DNA from: Pseudoneurospora amorphoporcata
Lineage: Eukaryota > Ascomycota > Sordariomycetes > Sordariales > Sordariaceae
Assembly (NCBI GenBank): GCA_033297205.1
Contig: MU859202.1
Span: forward strand, 31,355-95,354
DNA: 64,000 nucleotides
Direction: 5' to 3'
Position numbers and translations under genes: made by a program. Within the stretch, counting starts at the first letter, position 1. Each line of letters opens with the position of its first letter. The notes below the pieces were generated by a model that worked only from the letters and a program-made list of their open reading frames with translations, had not been told where the DNA came from and searched no databases. This document shows positions 1 through 12,001 of this stretch, one piece after another.

Positions 1-3000
1 GACGAGCATGCTCGGCGTACTGTGCTACAATACACTACATACCAGTGCAGGCAAGGTCAGTAAAATAACTTGACTGTAGATACGCCGTCTGATTGCGTGA
101 GTTGCTACGCGTCGAGAGCAATCATGAGACAGGTGGCCTCAAACGTTGTGCCTTCTCCGTCGCTGTGGGCCAATGGCCGAGTTTGGCATCGCATTGAGGT
201 TGTGCACGACATCCGAGTACATTCACAATGGTCAGGAAATGTCCGTAGGCAACGTCTGTGGGTGAGAGAGTAGCATCGCTTTGGATGATGGAGGATGTAA
301 ACGATAGGACCAGCCTATCACAACGATGAGAGACGGCAAACCAACCTTGTCTCAAGCTTGTGTGAAAATCCGGCCTCTGTACCTGCAGATTAGTGCGTCT
401 TTTCTTTGCAGTAGCGCCTGTGCAGATGCAGACCGCCTGCAAGGTACAGAAACCGTCACCAGTTCTGGGTGCGAGTGAGATTCAAACATCACAACCTTGA
501 CAACCCCATCCAAGCAGACCACAATGTAGCTGTACACAGTGTCGTAGGTAGGCGCCTGGACTCGACTGTGTGAGTTTGAATACTAGGAACATATTTCTTT
601 CTGTAATACTCTCCCTCAAGCAAAGCTCATGTTGGAGCAGGCCGTATGGGAACCGAAGTCCTGATGACCGGTGTCCAGCACGCAAGACGCGGAAAGCACA
701 GCGAACCGGGCTAATGCGATCATACCGTTCCATGCATTGAAGGCAGTGAAGGCTGGGAGATTAATCCGGGGTAAAGTAATGGAGTCCGGGCGATGCTACC
801 GAAAGTGTCGAAGAAATGTGTTTCGGGTCCGAGCGAGACCGTGGGCGGCGAGTCCAGAGTCGGCCGTGGAAGGAAGGCACGCAAATGACTTCTAGAAGGC
901 TGGAATTTCTGGCCGGCAGCACTTCCGCCAACTGCTTCACCTCTTGGGGGACGGGCAGGGCGCTGGGTGTGAGCGGGGACCCAAGAAGCCAGCCGTCAGC
1001 GGCCAGGCGAGACAGGCTCCCAAGGTCCCCAGGCTAGCAGATACCTATACTATCTAGGTTAGCCTTCATGTACTGTAAAGCAGGCGGTCAAGGCGGTGTG
1101 AAGATGGAACCTGGTTCGAAAGACCAGGGTAACAATTGGGGCCTTGGAGGTGCACTGATGAAGCGACTGGACTCGAAGTTGAAGATCCTGTGAAGTTGTG
1201 GATGTGATGACGGCGTTTGGTGCTTGCCTCGAGAATGGCATTTGAGAGGTTTGGAAGACTCGGACGGGAAGGCTTGAAGGGCTTTTCCAGGTACGCTGTG
1301 GGCAAACCTCGGAAAATGTTTGGCATGATTGCCATTTTGATTGTCAGATTTGCAGTTTGAGGTCTTTGAAGAATTTGCGATGCTGCTCAGGCGAATAGCC
1401 AGCAAGGTGCGCACATGCTTTGCGTTGCTTCGAGTGCTGGGTGCCTGAGTTGTTTCTCTCGCTAGATTTGCATTGTCGATCGTAGGGAAATTCTGCATCT
1501 GTCTTATCCAATCCGCCTCGCACACTCGCCAGCGATGCCTTTTACTGCAAGTAAAGTCGCGATTCACAAACCCTGCCGTCCGGACCTTTGGTAAAGATCC
1601 GCTGCAAGTCCGCAGTGTAGTGTACGAACCTAAGTCAGTAGGAAGGCAAGAGCTGCCCGTCAAACCCGTGTTCGCGTCAGAAATGTTGGACAGCGAGTTT
1701 TGGTTGCTGCAATTTCGAGTTAAGACGCTGATTCTGATTTGACGACACCCACCGAGTTTGCCACCGTGACTGCCCAGTAGAATCAATAGCGTTGTAGTCC
1801 AATGTGATGGAAAACTGCCTGACACCACCATCATAAAAAAAAATCAAAGACACGAGATGCGGAGGGCCGGCTACGTACCGCGCGGCGCTCACCTCTTTCT
1901 GTCACAATCACCGGCCTCATTGGTGACGGCGCGTCTTGACTGGCGGCAGCAAATAGCGATACATTATCGACCGGGTGATGATGCATCGGAGGGGCAAGTC
2001 TGGCGAGCTATTCGTGACGGCCCCGTCGTCCGTGTCACTGCTGTGAGCCTTTGCTGCCGATACCCTCGAGATCCCGTAGTCGACGGCCACTACTGGTTCC
2101 CTCGTCGGTGCTTGTGTGGCCACATCCGTCATCTCTGTCCATCATCACACCCGATCGATATGCTGGGCTACAGCGTACCTGCGTGAGGTCTCCCGGCCGT
2201 TTCATGTGTTTTCCATCGCTGCGACCACTTGGGTACGGCGGCCGCGGGGGACAGTCTCTGTTTGGCTGCCAATCGCACACCTTGACGCTGAGACGTGCAC
2301 TATCACTGCCCCGCGCGAGCATTAGGGTCGTCGCGGTTGCCGCATGAGGCGATTTTTAGATTTCAATTGAACCTCGAAAAGTGCAAGAGCGTATGTCTCG
2401 AGTCTGGGTTTGCTTCTTCTGATGAGTGATGACGGATGGTTGATGCGTTGCCGGGGCCAGACCCCGCTCAAATAACACAGACTGGGCAGCTACGGGGACG
2501 GAACCGGGTCGCAGCTGTGGGTCCATTTTGCGGGAATCCACACCATATTTCAGGCACGCCGACCCGATTTGCTTGTCAACTGAAGCGAAGCCAAATGAAC
2601 GGGAGATCCGACGGCGGAGCAACACCATCCTTCTTTCTTTTGTGTGCTTGTCTCACTCTGCCACAATTCTCTCTGAAAAGTCTTCACGTACCTAGGTAGC
2701 TATCACTTGGTTCAAAACATCTGTCAGAGGCAGCCATTTTAGCGCGGCAGCTGCTCAATGACCATGCACCAAACAAAACACTTGCTTGGGTTTCAGCTAC
2801 TGCGTATCAAAAAGTCGTAGAGTATAGGGCATGGCGCATTATGCTACGGCTTCATTGGCCTAATCAACCCCATCAACCTCAATTATCCCAATTCACCCCA
2901 CCTCATCCACACCATCCGACACACGGCGACACCACCGCATCTCTCTGTCAGTGTCGTCGTCGCTGCTTCCTTGCTGGCCCGCCTTTTGCCTGCGTCCATT

Positions 3001-5226
3001 ATTTCGCTGAAGCAGCGGGCGGGGACGTGTGGGAGTTGTCTCGCAGGGCCTGGTGCTAGGAGTATTTTGCCTGGCTCCCCGGCTCTGGCCTTGGGATCCG
3101 GATGGACCCATCAACCTAGCTGCCCATTTCCCTTCTCGCCCATTTTTACTCCAGAGCTGTTACCGACAATACGACCCATGTATGGCTCCGGCCGGGACCA
3201 TTCAAGCTCAAATTTCGGTAATCTACACAGTACAGGCAATATTCACAAGCCCTTGGGCCGTCTAGACAGAAGTGGTGGACGGCGACAGCTTGTTCGGCGT
3301 GGGATGAGCATGATCCATCAGAAGCCCGTTGCGTGAGCGTCGTCGAGCGAGTGTCCTTCTCTTGGGCTTGACCGCAGAATCATGACCTACAGCTCTGCAG
3401 CTCTCTGCTACCACACAGTAATTCCTAGCTGCTCCACCAAAGCTACATACACCTCTGGCAGGCATCGTCAAGCTCACTGTCCAGACTGTGAAGTTGCTGG
3501 ACCCGGGGTCTTGTCACAACACCCCCATCTTACCGGAATACTCCCGTCTGCCGCTGGCCCGGACCCTATTTGCTCTGCTTGGAGATACCATGCTAACCAA
3601 TGATGCCCTGTAGACGTGGACCATGCCCAATCCCAGCTCCGTCTGGACTAATTCTCGGCCAGACAAGCCAGACGCACAATCACCGTATTAAACACAGTGC
3701 GTATTCTTACGGTTCGCTGAGGATCGGACGAACCTTGGGCGGGTGCTCATCTGAACTCCTCATTGTGTACGCTTCGTTGTATTCCCCATTCCCAGTTGCC
3801 CGGATGAGGACGGCAACCCAGAGCCTTGGTGGAGCGACATAATCGTCGTAAAACATCGGAGCCGCGATGGCAACCACAGCAAGAAAAGCACGCACGTATT
3901 GGATGGGAGCCGAGCCTCTCAACGGGCTCTACGGCCTCCGTGCCTTCTCGTTGCTCAACCTCGGTCCTCACTCCGAGGCAACCGGAGCAGTCAACACAGC
4001 AAACCAGGTCCTCAGCACCGGGACTGGAGTGGTCCGCTGTGTGCGAGCACCACAGCGAGCTGCTGGCTTTCACTGGGGCCGCTCATGTCGTCGGCGACAC
4101 TAGAGAGCACTCGGGCCTGCAAGATCGCTGGTCGCGGTCCACTGGAAAGCTTAGGTCGAGGTACCCGTGCTGTGGTTCGCTCTGTGGTACCCTCACTCAG
4201 GCTGCTGCTTGCTCGAGTCCGGAATTAGAATAGTACCAGAATTGGACTGGCGGCTGTGCCTTTCGTCTCATCCAGACAAGCCAGAGTCCACCCACACCCA
4301 CCCGTCCTCTCTGATGTTGCCGTCCACCGTTCACCTCTCCCCCTCAGATATGATGACATGGGTCAGGTGGGCACGGTGGGTTCCTGAACTTCCCAGTCTG
4401 TCCAGTCCAAGGTACCTGTCACCTCCAAGCGAGGCCAGCCAGTATGCATTTCTACTAGTGAAAAGTATACGTACATGGCTCTCTGGTACGCACCCACATG
4501 TACACCTCTCAGCCAAAGTGCATAGACCATACCCGGACAGTACATCCCGGGTGGTGTGCTGGGGCCTGGTTGTCCTGGGGCGCGGTGTCGACCATCCCGG
4601 CTTGCCCAGTCTCACCAGTCGAAGCCGGTTCCTGTCCAGCGCCGTTGCATCGTCTTTTGCCCGCTGATCTCGGTGGGAACTTACTTATCCTCCCAGGGTC
4701 CCCGTCTCCACGCTTCCTCTTTCTACTCTCGAGATCGGCATATCTTGTTCTTGGACGTGTGGTGTATTTATTCCTTTACTTATCGGTCTCTGCCCTCTTT
4801 TTGGACCTCGAGATTTTGGATAACACTCCTTCGTTTCCATCTGATATTTACATCACCACTTGGTCTCAGTCAACCACTTCACCATTGGCACCAGCTCGAC
4901 GACAATTCAAGCTCTCGATCCGGTTTATGTACAACGACCTATTAATCTAGACTGCCAGCCTGTCTTTTTCCCGGAGGAAATCAGTCAACACCATCATTAG
5001 CCCTTCACGGCACGAAGCAATAGTAACAACACGACGCGACATCTATATATATTTATACATATATACATACGCAACTACCTAATACATAAACACCCAAACG
5101 TCACAGGCATCCATCGACTGCCACGGTAACAAAAGCTACTGCCTCATACCTGGTGGGTACCAACAGTCAACAACTTGGGAGGAACAAGCAGCTAATGGCA
5201 GGACAGCACACTATAATACAATCAAG
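1..5226. other. Long gene-poor region upstream of seb-1
   Basis: No gene is recognised here. Open frames are short and overlapping and carry no family motif; the longest is a 248-codon frame at 1088-1834 on the minus strand. The last 200 bp before the seb-1 start are AT-rich (TATATA runs near 5041-5070), which suits a promoter or 5' leader. A 14-mer beginning CCAGACAAGCC occurs at about 3660 and again at about 4273. The stretch may hold a long regulatory region and untranslated leader of seb-1, which is an inference. Confidence 0.6.
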
Positions 5227-7251
5227 ATGGAAGACATCATGGCCCAGCCCTTCATCTTCTACGAGTCAGACGCCAGCCCCGAGAGGCAACAACGGCAGCA
5301 CATCTTCAACCCTTTCCCCTACCAGATGAACATGCTCCCCGTTGTGCCGCCGGTGCCGTCGACGCCCATCTACTCCAGGCGCAACTCGGGCTGCCTCCAG
5401 TCACCAATGCAGCACAAGCCGTTCCTCAACCTCGATGCCATCACCAGCATGCCTGTTCCTCAGGTGCTCACGCCAATGGCTTCCCCCCAGCCCATTCACG
5501 CCAGACCCGCCATCAAGCTGCAAACCGAGATGGGCGACTATTGCGGCATGCCGCCTAGCCCTCCGCTGACGCGTTCCAACAGCGCCGCCAGCAGCCCGCG
5601 CAGCTGTGATCTGCTCCAGACTCCGTGCAACCCAATGGTGTCGGGAATGGACGGCTTCGAGGCGAAGCCTGCTGGTCACGAAATGAAGCCTTACTCTCCT
5701 CCTCTTACGCCTGGTATGTATTTGTCTCCATTTTTTTGCGTTTCTATTTGATTGTGCAGCATCCTTGGAAAGAGAAGGAAGCGAACTGGGAAGTTGCAAG
5801 CTGAGCTTCGGTGGGTCGGGGTGGAAGCGGTGACGAGATGAAATGTTGGCTGCACCAACTAAAAATGCCGGCCTGATAACGTGTTTCAAGAGGAGCGGGA
5901 TGTGGAGGCCGCTGCAGCAAGCACGACCCCGGCGGACGACTCGGATTGCGCACTGCTGGTCCAAGCATTTCTTTGGGGGGGGCTGAGCTAACCAGGACCC
6001 CAATTTCTAGTGTACCTTCCCGACCAGGCCCGCATCCAGGTTCCCATGCTCCCCTCCAATGACCTGAACCTTAATACGCCAAACACCACCGCCAGCGGCC
6101 TCCTTACTCCTACTCCCACCTACAGCGCCCTGCTCTCGCCTGCCGCGTCGCCGCTCGTCCAGCCGGCCTCCATCTTCCCGGTTCCCGTCGACGGCGTCTG
6201 CGATCCCCGCGAGCTTACCGTCGGCACTGTCAATTCCACCCTTGCTCCCGAGTACTTCCCCACCATCTACTCGGCCGACGAGGAGGACCGTGACTACTTC
6301 TCCCAAGGCATTGCCCCGCAGAGACTCGCTACCCCCTTCGACTACTCGTTCAACCCCCAGCTCACTGCTGGCCTCCCTGTCTTTGACATCCTCTCCGTCT
6401 TGACTGACATCGACTCGGAGGACGAGTCTCCCTTCACCAGCGGCTCTTGCTCCCTGGTTGAGAGCTCCCCCAGCACCAGCAGCCGCTCGCGCTCCAGCTC
6501 CGGCGCTGCCTCGCTCGACCAGTCCAGCCTTTTCTGCGACGAGCTCGAGGACACGCGCGATATCGAGTCTGTTGAGGACGACTGCTGCTCTGACAACGAG
6601 TCCCGCCCCAGCAAGAGGGCAAGGCACGTACGCAAGCCCGCCATGGACGTCGCTGTCGACAACCAGACCGCCAGCACCGAGAAGCAGACCCCGGCCAGCG
6701 AGCACACCCAGCAGGCTGCCAGCGCCGAGCATGAGAGCAACCACAACACCGAGTCCAACGCGACCACCGAATCATCGGTCGAGGCCGGTGAGCAGGCGTC
6801 GACGCCCCTCCCCGTGCCTACCAACCGCCGCGGCCGCAAGCAGTCCTTGACCGAAGACCCTTCCAAGACCTTCAAGTGCGACATCTGCAACCGTCGCTTC
6901 CGCCGCCAAGAGCACCTCAAGCGCCACCACCGTTCTCTGCACACCCATGACAAGCCTTTCGAGTGCAACGAGTGCGGTAAGAAGTTCTCTCGCTCCGATA
7001 ACCTGTCCCAGCATGCCCGTACCCACGGTTCTGGCTCGCTTGTCATGGACTTGATCAACGATCCCGAGCTCATGGGCATGCACCACCCCGGTTTCATCCA
7101 TCATCCGATGATGGGTCCCGCCCTTACCAGCGAGGACTGCCACACTTTTGGCAAGGTCCTCTTCCAGGTTGCCTCCGAGGTTCCTGGCAGCGGCAGCGAC
7201 TCTTCGGATGACGGCGAGTCCAACAAGAAGAAGCGGAGGAGAGGCGAGTGA
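5227..7251 (+). CDS. seb-1: C2H2 zinc-finger stress regulator, SEB-1/Msn2-4-like
   Basis: Predicted nuclear transcription factor of 575 aa that would bind stress-response-type elements (AGGGG/CCCCT) through two C2H2 fingers. Two exons: 5227-5713 and 6011-7251, with a 297-bp intron (donor GTATGT, branch GCTAAC near 5988, acceptor TTCTAG). The intron is long for this window. The N-terminal 440 residues are Pro/Ser/Thr-rich and low in structure, with an acidic Glu/Asp/Ser stretch typical of activation regions. The fingers lie at about residues 450-503: CDIC then HLKRHHRSLH, and CNEC then NLSQHARTH, with the RRQEHLKRH and RSDNLSQH recognition helices of the Msn2/4 family. The tail ends in a basic KKKRRR motif that could be a nuclear signal. 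In Trichoderma and Neurospora this family is called Seb1/SEB-1. The 5 kb of gene-free DNA upstream suggests extensive regulation. An ATG five codons in is an alternative start. Confidence 0.88.
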
Positions 7252-8490
7252 ATAGCCTTCACTGCGCTAATCTAAACCCGCTTGTTCACTTCTTCGCACA
7301 CTCTTCCCCATTAATGGCGGTCTTCGCAGTGGAACGGAGCCGTCCTTATTGATGTTAGACATGAACCATTACGAGATTCATTGGCCGGAATACCCCCCAA
7401 CCATCGGTGCTTTTAAGGATCAAAAGAATTATAGAGAGAGAGAGAGAGGGCATACTCCCCGATGTTTGTTACGAACGATGGGTGTGCAACATCGGACGCC
7501 CATTCACCACACCTTTGGAAAAGGTTGGATTAGAAAAGGGCGTTTATAGGTATTGCACGATTCCCCCGGGCATTTTGGGTTTTGATGGATTGGAGGAGGA
7601 CAGCAGTCTCTGTCTCAGGCGCACACAGCAAGTTGTTTTTGGAGTCAATACTCCTTATTATTTTTGTTACAACTTCCGATGTTTCAGACATTTTAATCGT
7701 TCGGTGGACGGAGCAGCTGGCTCAGCCGTCTATCGCAACACTTTTCTTCATATTTTTTTTCTTCTTCTTCTCTCAACAAAATGCTGTTGTTTCCTCCTCC
7801 GCATCATACTCATGGCATCCTCGGTTTGCAGGATATCGTCGTTAGCTTAGCATCAAAGACTCGGGCCAGTTGGTCTGGGAAAAGTATAAAGGCATACAAA
7901 ATGCACATTCAAACAACTTTTTGCCTCCTCTTGCATGCTTGTGAATTTCACAGATTGAACAATATCTCGCTGGTCTTCACCTTTCCGAGGCTCTTGTGTC
8001 GGTGCGCTCAGCAATGACCTGTAAAGAGGTAGGTAGGGGAAATGCCCGCTGTTAATGCTGTACTTACCAGACTGCCCTCGATGCGCCAAAAATGCGATCT
8101 CAGTAAGTATATTGTTAGCGCAACGCCGCGTGAGTTGTGTCCCCACTGGAGTTACAGCGCGTAAAGTTTTAATAGTAGATCAGACGATGAACAACGGGCA
8201 TTTTCATCAAAACATTATTGACAGTCGCTCCAGGTAAGTAAGTCTGTACCCTGTGCTCATTCATAGCGCTAACCAGCCGTAGTGTTATTTATATTGGAGG
8301 GGGTTCGTACTGGAGCCGCGATACTATCCAAAGTCACACATTCCAGGGTCTTGGGCTGTCGTCGCCTTTAAGTAGCAGGACGACCGAATTCATCCTTACC
8401 TGGTAATATCTGGATCCGAGCGTCGAACGGAAAGATCACGAGAAGCAGAAAACACACATAGTTAAATCCATCGCCAGATCTCGACTCACG
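7252..8490. other. Intergenic spacer seb-1 / DPH6
   Basis: Contains the presumed 3' end of seb-1 and promoter of DPH6. It holds an (AG)n tract at about 7433-7448 and a pyrimidine-rich tract near 7744-7775. No gene or RNA was recognised. Confidence 0.55.
7433..7448 (+). repeat. AG dinucleotide microsatellite
   Basis: An uninterrupted AG run lies in the seb-1 3' flank. It is a simple repeat with no evident coding role. Confidence 0.85.
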
Positions 8491-11283
8491 ATGGCCACCT
8501 CCACGGCCCCTCCTCCTCCAGCTCAAGGAGAAGGCTTAAATGTCATTGCCCTCATCTCCGGCGGCAAGGACAGTTTGTTCTCCCTCCTCCACTGTCTCGC
8601 CCATGGCCATCGCGTGGTAGCCCTGGCAAATCTACACCCACCGGAGGAATATGAAGAAGGAACGGAAGAAGAAGAAGAAGAAGATCTCAACAGCTTTATG
8701 TACCAAACCGTCGGCCACCAAGTAATCCCCCTGTACGCCGAAGCTACGGGCATCCCGCTGTACCGCCAGCCCATTCTGGGCGGAGCTACGCAGGGGAAGG
8801 ATTACTCCCATTTTTCGGGAGTATCAAATATCGGACCAGGAGGATCTAAGGCTGCTGTCGAAGTTGAAGAGAATGCCACAACAGCACCAGCAAAAGACCA
8901 TGACAACGATGAAACAGAATCCATGATCCCCCTCCTCCTCGCCATCAAGCGTGCCCACCCCGAAGCAAACGCCATCTGCGCCGGCGCCATTCTCAGCACC
9001 TACCAGCGCACGCGCGTCGAGTCGGTAGCTACTCGCTTAGGCTTGACACCGTTGGCCTTTTTGTGGAAGTTCCCCGTTTTGCCCGTCCCATCTCATTCTA
9101 TGGATGCGGACGCGCAACTTCTAGAGGACATGGCAGCCGCGGGCATGGAAGCGCGCATCATCAAGGTCGCCAGCGGCGGGCTGGATGACTCGTTCCTTTG
9201 GACCAACGTCGCGGACTGGGTAGGGAAGGAAAGGATTGCGAGGAGCATGCGGCGGTTTGGGACGGTGTCGGAGAAGGGGGCAGTGATTGGTGAGGGAGGG
9301 GAGTTTGAGACGTTGGTGTTGGATGGACCAGGAAGGCTGTTTCGGAAGAGGATCGTGGTGGAGGAGAAGGATAGACGGATTGTGAGGGAGGGAGGAGGGT
9401 GTGCTTGGTTGAGTTTTGGGGGAGCGAGGTTGGAAGATAAGGAAGTCACTGATGAGAAGAGTGAGGCTGTTGAGGTCAGGATTCCGGATTTGTTGGATGG
9501 TAGATTTGTGAGGGTGTTGGAGGATTTAAACAAGACTTCCGGCGAGGGAGCTGAGAAGCTTCTGGCTCTACTCAGCCTAGATCCTCAACAAGGCCTGTGG
9601 AAGCAAGAAGGTACACCTCAACTAGGACTGTTTCAGAGCCCCAACGACAGCAAACTCCAACAATGGTGTTTCTTCGGCAAAGCTTCCTCTTCTTCCTCCG
9701 CCGACAACAGCAGCAGCAGCACGAGCAGCAGCACGATCGAGTCAGAAACATCCTCATTAACTTCCCAAATCCGCCAACAACTCCAGCAGCTCAACCTGTC
9801 CCCATCCGCCATCCTCGCCTCCACCATCCTCTTGCGAAACATGGCCGATTTCCCCGCCGTCAACGCCATCTATGGCGCGCTCTTCGACGCACCCAACCCC
9901 CCCTCCAGAGTCTGTGTTGCATGCGGCGACTCCCTCTCTGCCCTTGCCGGCGGCAATGACAGCAACATCAACATCGCCATCTACCTCACCGTCCACACCG
10001 GCTTCACCAGCAAGTCTTCCCAACCCGACCAGCGGCGACAAGGTCTCCACGTGCAATCCCGTTCATACTGGGCTCCCGCCAACATCGGACCGTACAGCCA
10101 AGCCATTTCGATTCCGTTGGCCAGTCTCTCATCCTCAGAAGCCTCCTCCGATAACAATGATGGTCCAAGATTAGTAACCATAGCGGGCCAAATCCCTTTG
10201 GTACCCGCCACCATGACCTTGCCTCACGCGAAATCAGAGCAAGATCAACGACAGGCACTAAACACCCAACTCGCCCTCTCTCTCCAACACCTCTGGCGCA
10301 TCGGCGTCGAAGTGGGTGTGCAGTGGTGGACCAGTGCTGTGGCCTACTTCCCTGCTGACGATACTAACGTTGTGGGCATGCCGATGAGCAACAAAGCCAA
10401 ACTGGCATACAAAACCTGGCAATCTGCCCACCAGTGGTCCTCCAAAGTCATCGCATCATCAGAGTATGACCACGACGCCAACTCCGATTCAGATGATAAT
10501 GATAGTGATGAAAACTCGGACGAAGATGAAGATGAAGAAGACTCCGACGCCGGCGGCCCGGATCTCTGGGACAGAAAATTCAACCCGCTTTACAAGTCCT
10601 TCGCTGTCACCAACTCCTCAGGAGACACTTCCTCTGGGGGGGGAACGAAGCTGCCTGATTGGAGCATTCTATCCAACAAGACCAAGAAGAATAAGAACAA
10701 GAGGACAACCCCACCTTTCTTCGCCGCCCAAGTCTCTGAGCTCCCCCGCTCCGCTGGCGTGGAGTGGCACGCACACCTGGGAGTTTCCAAAGCCAGCTCC
10801 AAGAGTGTGACGGTTTTGGAAAGTTCCCTGATGGATGGTGCTGGTGGTGGTAATGATGGGAGAGTGGTGGAGGTCCATCAGACTGTTATTCGCTCTCCTG
10901 TTTCCGGGTCTTCTCATGGCGATGATGACGATGATGACGAAGACGGTGTTAAAAATGTGTCTTCGGGACGACGACCCGCTACCCTCCTCCAGACAATACT
11001 AGTGGAGCGACATACAGCTGGAAACTCATCATCATCATCGTCGTCGTCCCTGTTCACAGGACTGGATGAAATTGCGCGGTTGGCCACTCATCGGTTGATA
11101 AGTCCTGAACAAGGAGTGGCAGAGAAGGGTAACCCGTCAGTTTCGGTGCGTTATGTGGATACTGGGGTGTACTCCTCCGCCGGGCTTGACAGTGGTGTAC
11201 CTGTGGTGCCGTGTGCGTCCCTCTGGAGTGGAAATGGGGAGAAGCTTGCTTCTGTGACGATCTATCAGAGTGTATTTGAGTGA
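8491..11283 (+). CDS. DPH6: Diphthine--ammonia ligase (Dph6), with RidA-like domains
   Basis: Cytosolic ATP-dependent amidase of the last step of diphthamide synthesis on eEF2, 930 aa in one exon. The N-terminal domain is an adenine-nucleotide alpha-hydrolase (N-type ATP pyrophosphatase) fold with the PP-loop SGGKDS at residues 23-28 and the family motif EGGEFE at 268-273. Two RidA/YjgF-like domains follow, as in yeast Dph6: one in about residues 390-510 and one starting near the NIGPYSQAI motif at about 531. The second is split by low-complexity acidic insertions (Asp/Glu/Ser at about 666-685 and an Asp run at about 810-818), so the protein is longer than yeast Dph6. The start is the first ATG of the frame, followed by a Pro-rich leader. 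The downstream gene arg-3 is convergent, 718 bp away. The identification is strong from the PP-loop and EGGEFE motifs together with the RidA domains. Confidence 0.9.
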   Translation: MATSTAPPPPAQGEGLNVIALISGGKDSLFSLLHCLAHGHRVVALANLHPPEEYEEGTEEEEEEDLNSFMYQTVGHQVIPLYAEATGIPLYRQPILGGATQGKDYSHFSGVSNIGPGGSKAAVEVEENATTAPAKDHDNDETESMIPLLLAIKRAHPEANAICAGAILSTYQRTRVESVATRLGLTPLAFLWKFPVLPVPSHSMDADAQLLEDMAAAGMEARIIKVASGGLDDSFLWTNVADWVGKERIARSMRRFGTVSEKGAVIGEGGEFETLVLDGPGRLFRKRIVVEEKDRRIVREGGGCAWLSFGGARLEDKEVTDEKSEAVEVRIPDLLDGRFVRVLEDLNKTSGEGAEKLLALLSLDPQQGLWKQEGTPQLGLFQSPNDSKLQQWCFFGKASSSSSADNSSSSTSSSTIESETSSLTSQIRQQLQQLNLSPSAILASTILLRNMADFPAVNAIYGALFDAPNPPSRVCVACGDSLSALAGGNDSNINIAIYLTVHTGFTSKSSQPDQRRQGLHVQSRSYWAPANIGPYSQAISIPLASLSSSEASSDNNDGPRLVTIAGQIPLVPATMTLPHAKSEQDQRQALNTQLALSLQHLWRIGVEVGVQWWTSAVAYFPADDTNVVGMPMSNKAKLAYKTWQSAHQWSSKVIASSEYDHDANSDSDDNDSDENSDEDEDEEDSDAGGPDLWDRKFNPLYKSFAVTNSSGDTSSGGGTKLPDWSILSNKTKKNKNKRTTPPFFAAQVSELPRSAGVEWHAHLGVSKASSKSVTVLESSLMDGAGGGNDGRVVEVHQTVIRSPVSGSSHGDDDDDDEDGVKNVSSGRRPATLLQTILVERHTAGNSSSSSSSSLFTGLDEIARLATHRLISPEQGVAEKGNPSVSVRYVDTGVYSSAGLDSGVPVVPCASLWSGNGEKLASVTIYQSVFE

Positions 11284-12001
11284 ATGGATCTGTGTAGAGG
11301 ACAGGAAGCAAGTATTACGGAAAAAGGGAGCGTGCTCAAAGTTTAGAGCCGACTGTTTGAATGGAACTTGATGTTTGTCATGATTCCATGTCGTGAAGGA
11401 TGATCCAACTGTGAGCATGTCAATCCAAAGTCCAGCTCATTGTGTTCACTCTTACCGTGTTCAACCGGCAAACTCGCCAGGGCACGAAGAAAAAGTACCG
11501 GACGGTACCAGTTCCATATCATCATCCTGCTGTAATACATCAGATACCGTAGAGCAACATGTTCATATCTCCTTCTCTGTTCAAAACACGCGCCATACAT
11601 ATCTACACCACCGACATATGTCCAAGAGTTGTGATGATGAAGAGTGGGGTATGTGCCCTGAAGAGAGAAAAGAGAAAAAGAAAGCTACTACATATGGGTA
11701 TGACACCGTAGAAGATTGAATGATTAGATAGGATGAAAATTTCGTCCCGTACACATATCAACATCTAAACAGCAAAGAAAGAAAAATGTTGCAAGCAAAT
11801 GAACAAACAAGAACTAACACCGGTTCCTTCCCGCTTATAGAGACATCCACATGGAGATCCAAAACCCTTCCACAACCAAACGCCCTTTTTATGAGTTGTT
11901 GAAAATGACTTTTGACACCCCCCATGCGTGATTTTTCTTTTTTGAACACGTCTTCAAAAACTTAAAAAGAAATACAATCAAACAGAATGGTATCATGTCA
12001 T
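11284..12001. other. Convergent 3' spacer DPH6 / arg-3
   Basis: A 718-bp region between the two converging stop codons. It should hold both 3' untranslated regions. No gene was recognised. Confidence 0.55.

Noticed and set aside
6007..6744. 245-codon frame antisense to seb-1
   Set aside because: Same C-ending codon bias effect in the coding strand; no protein signature.
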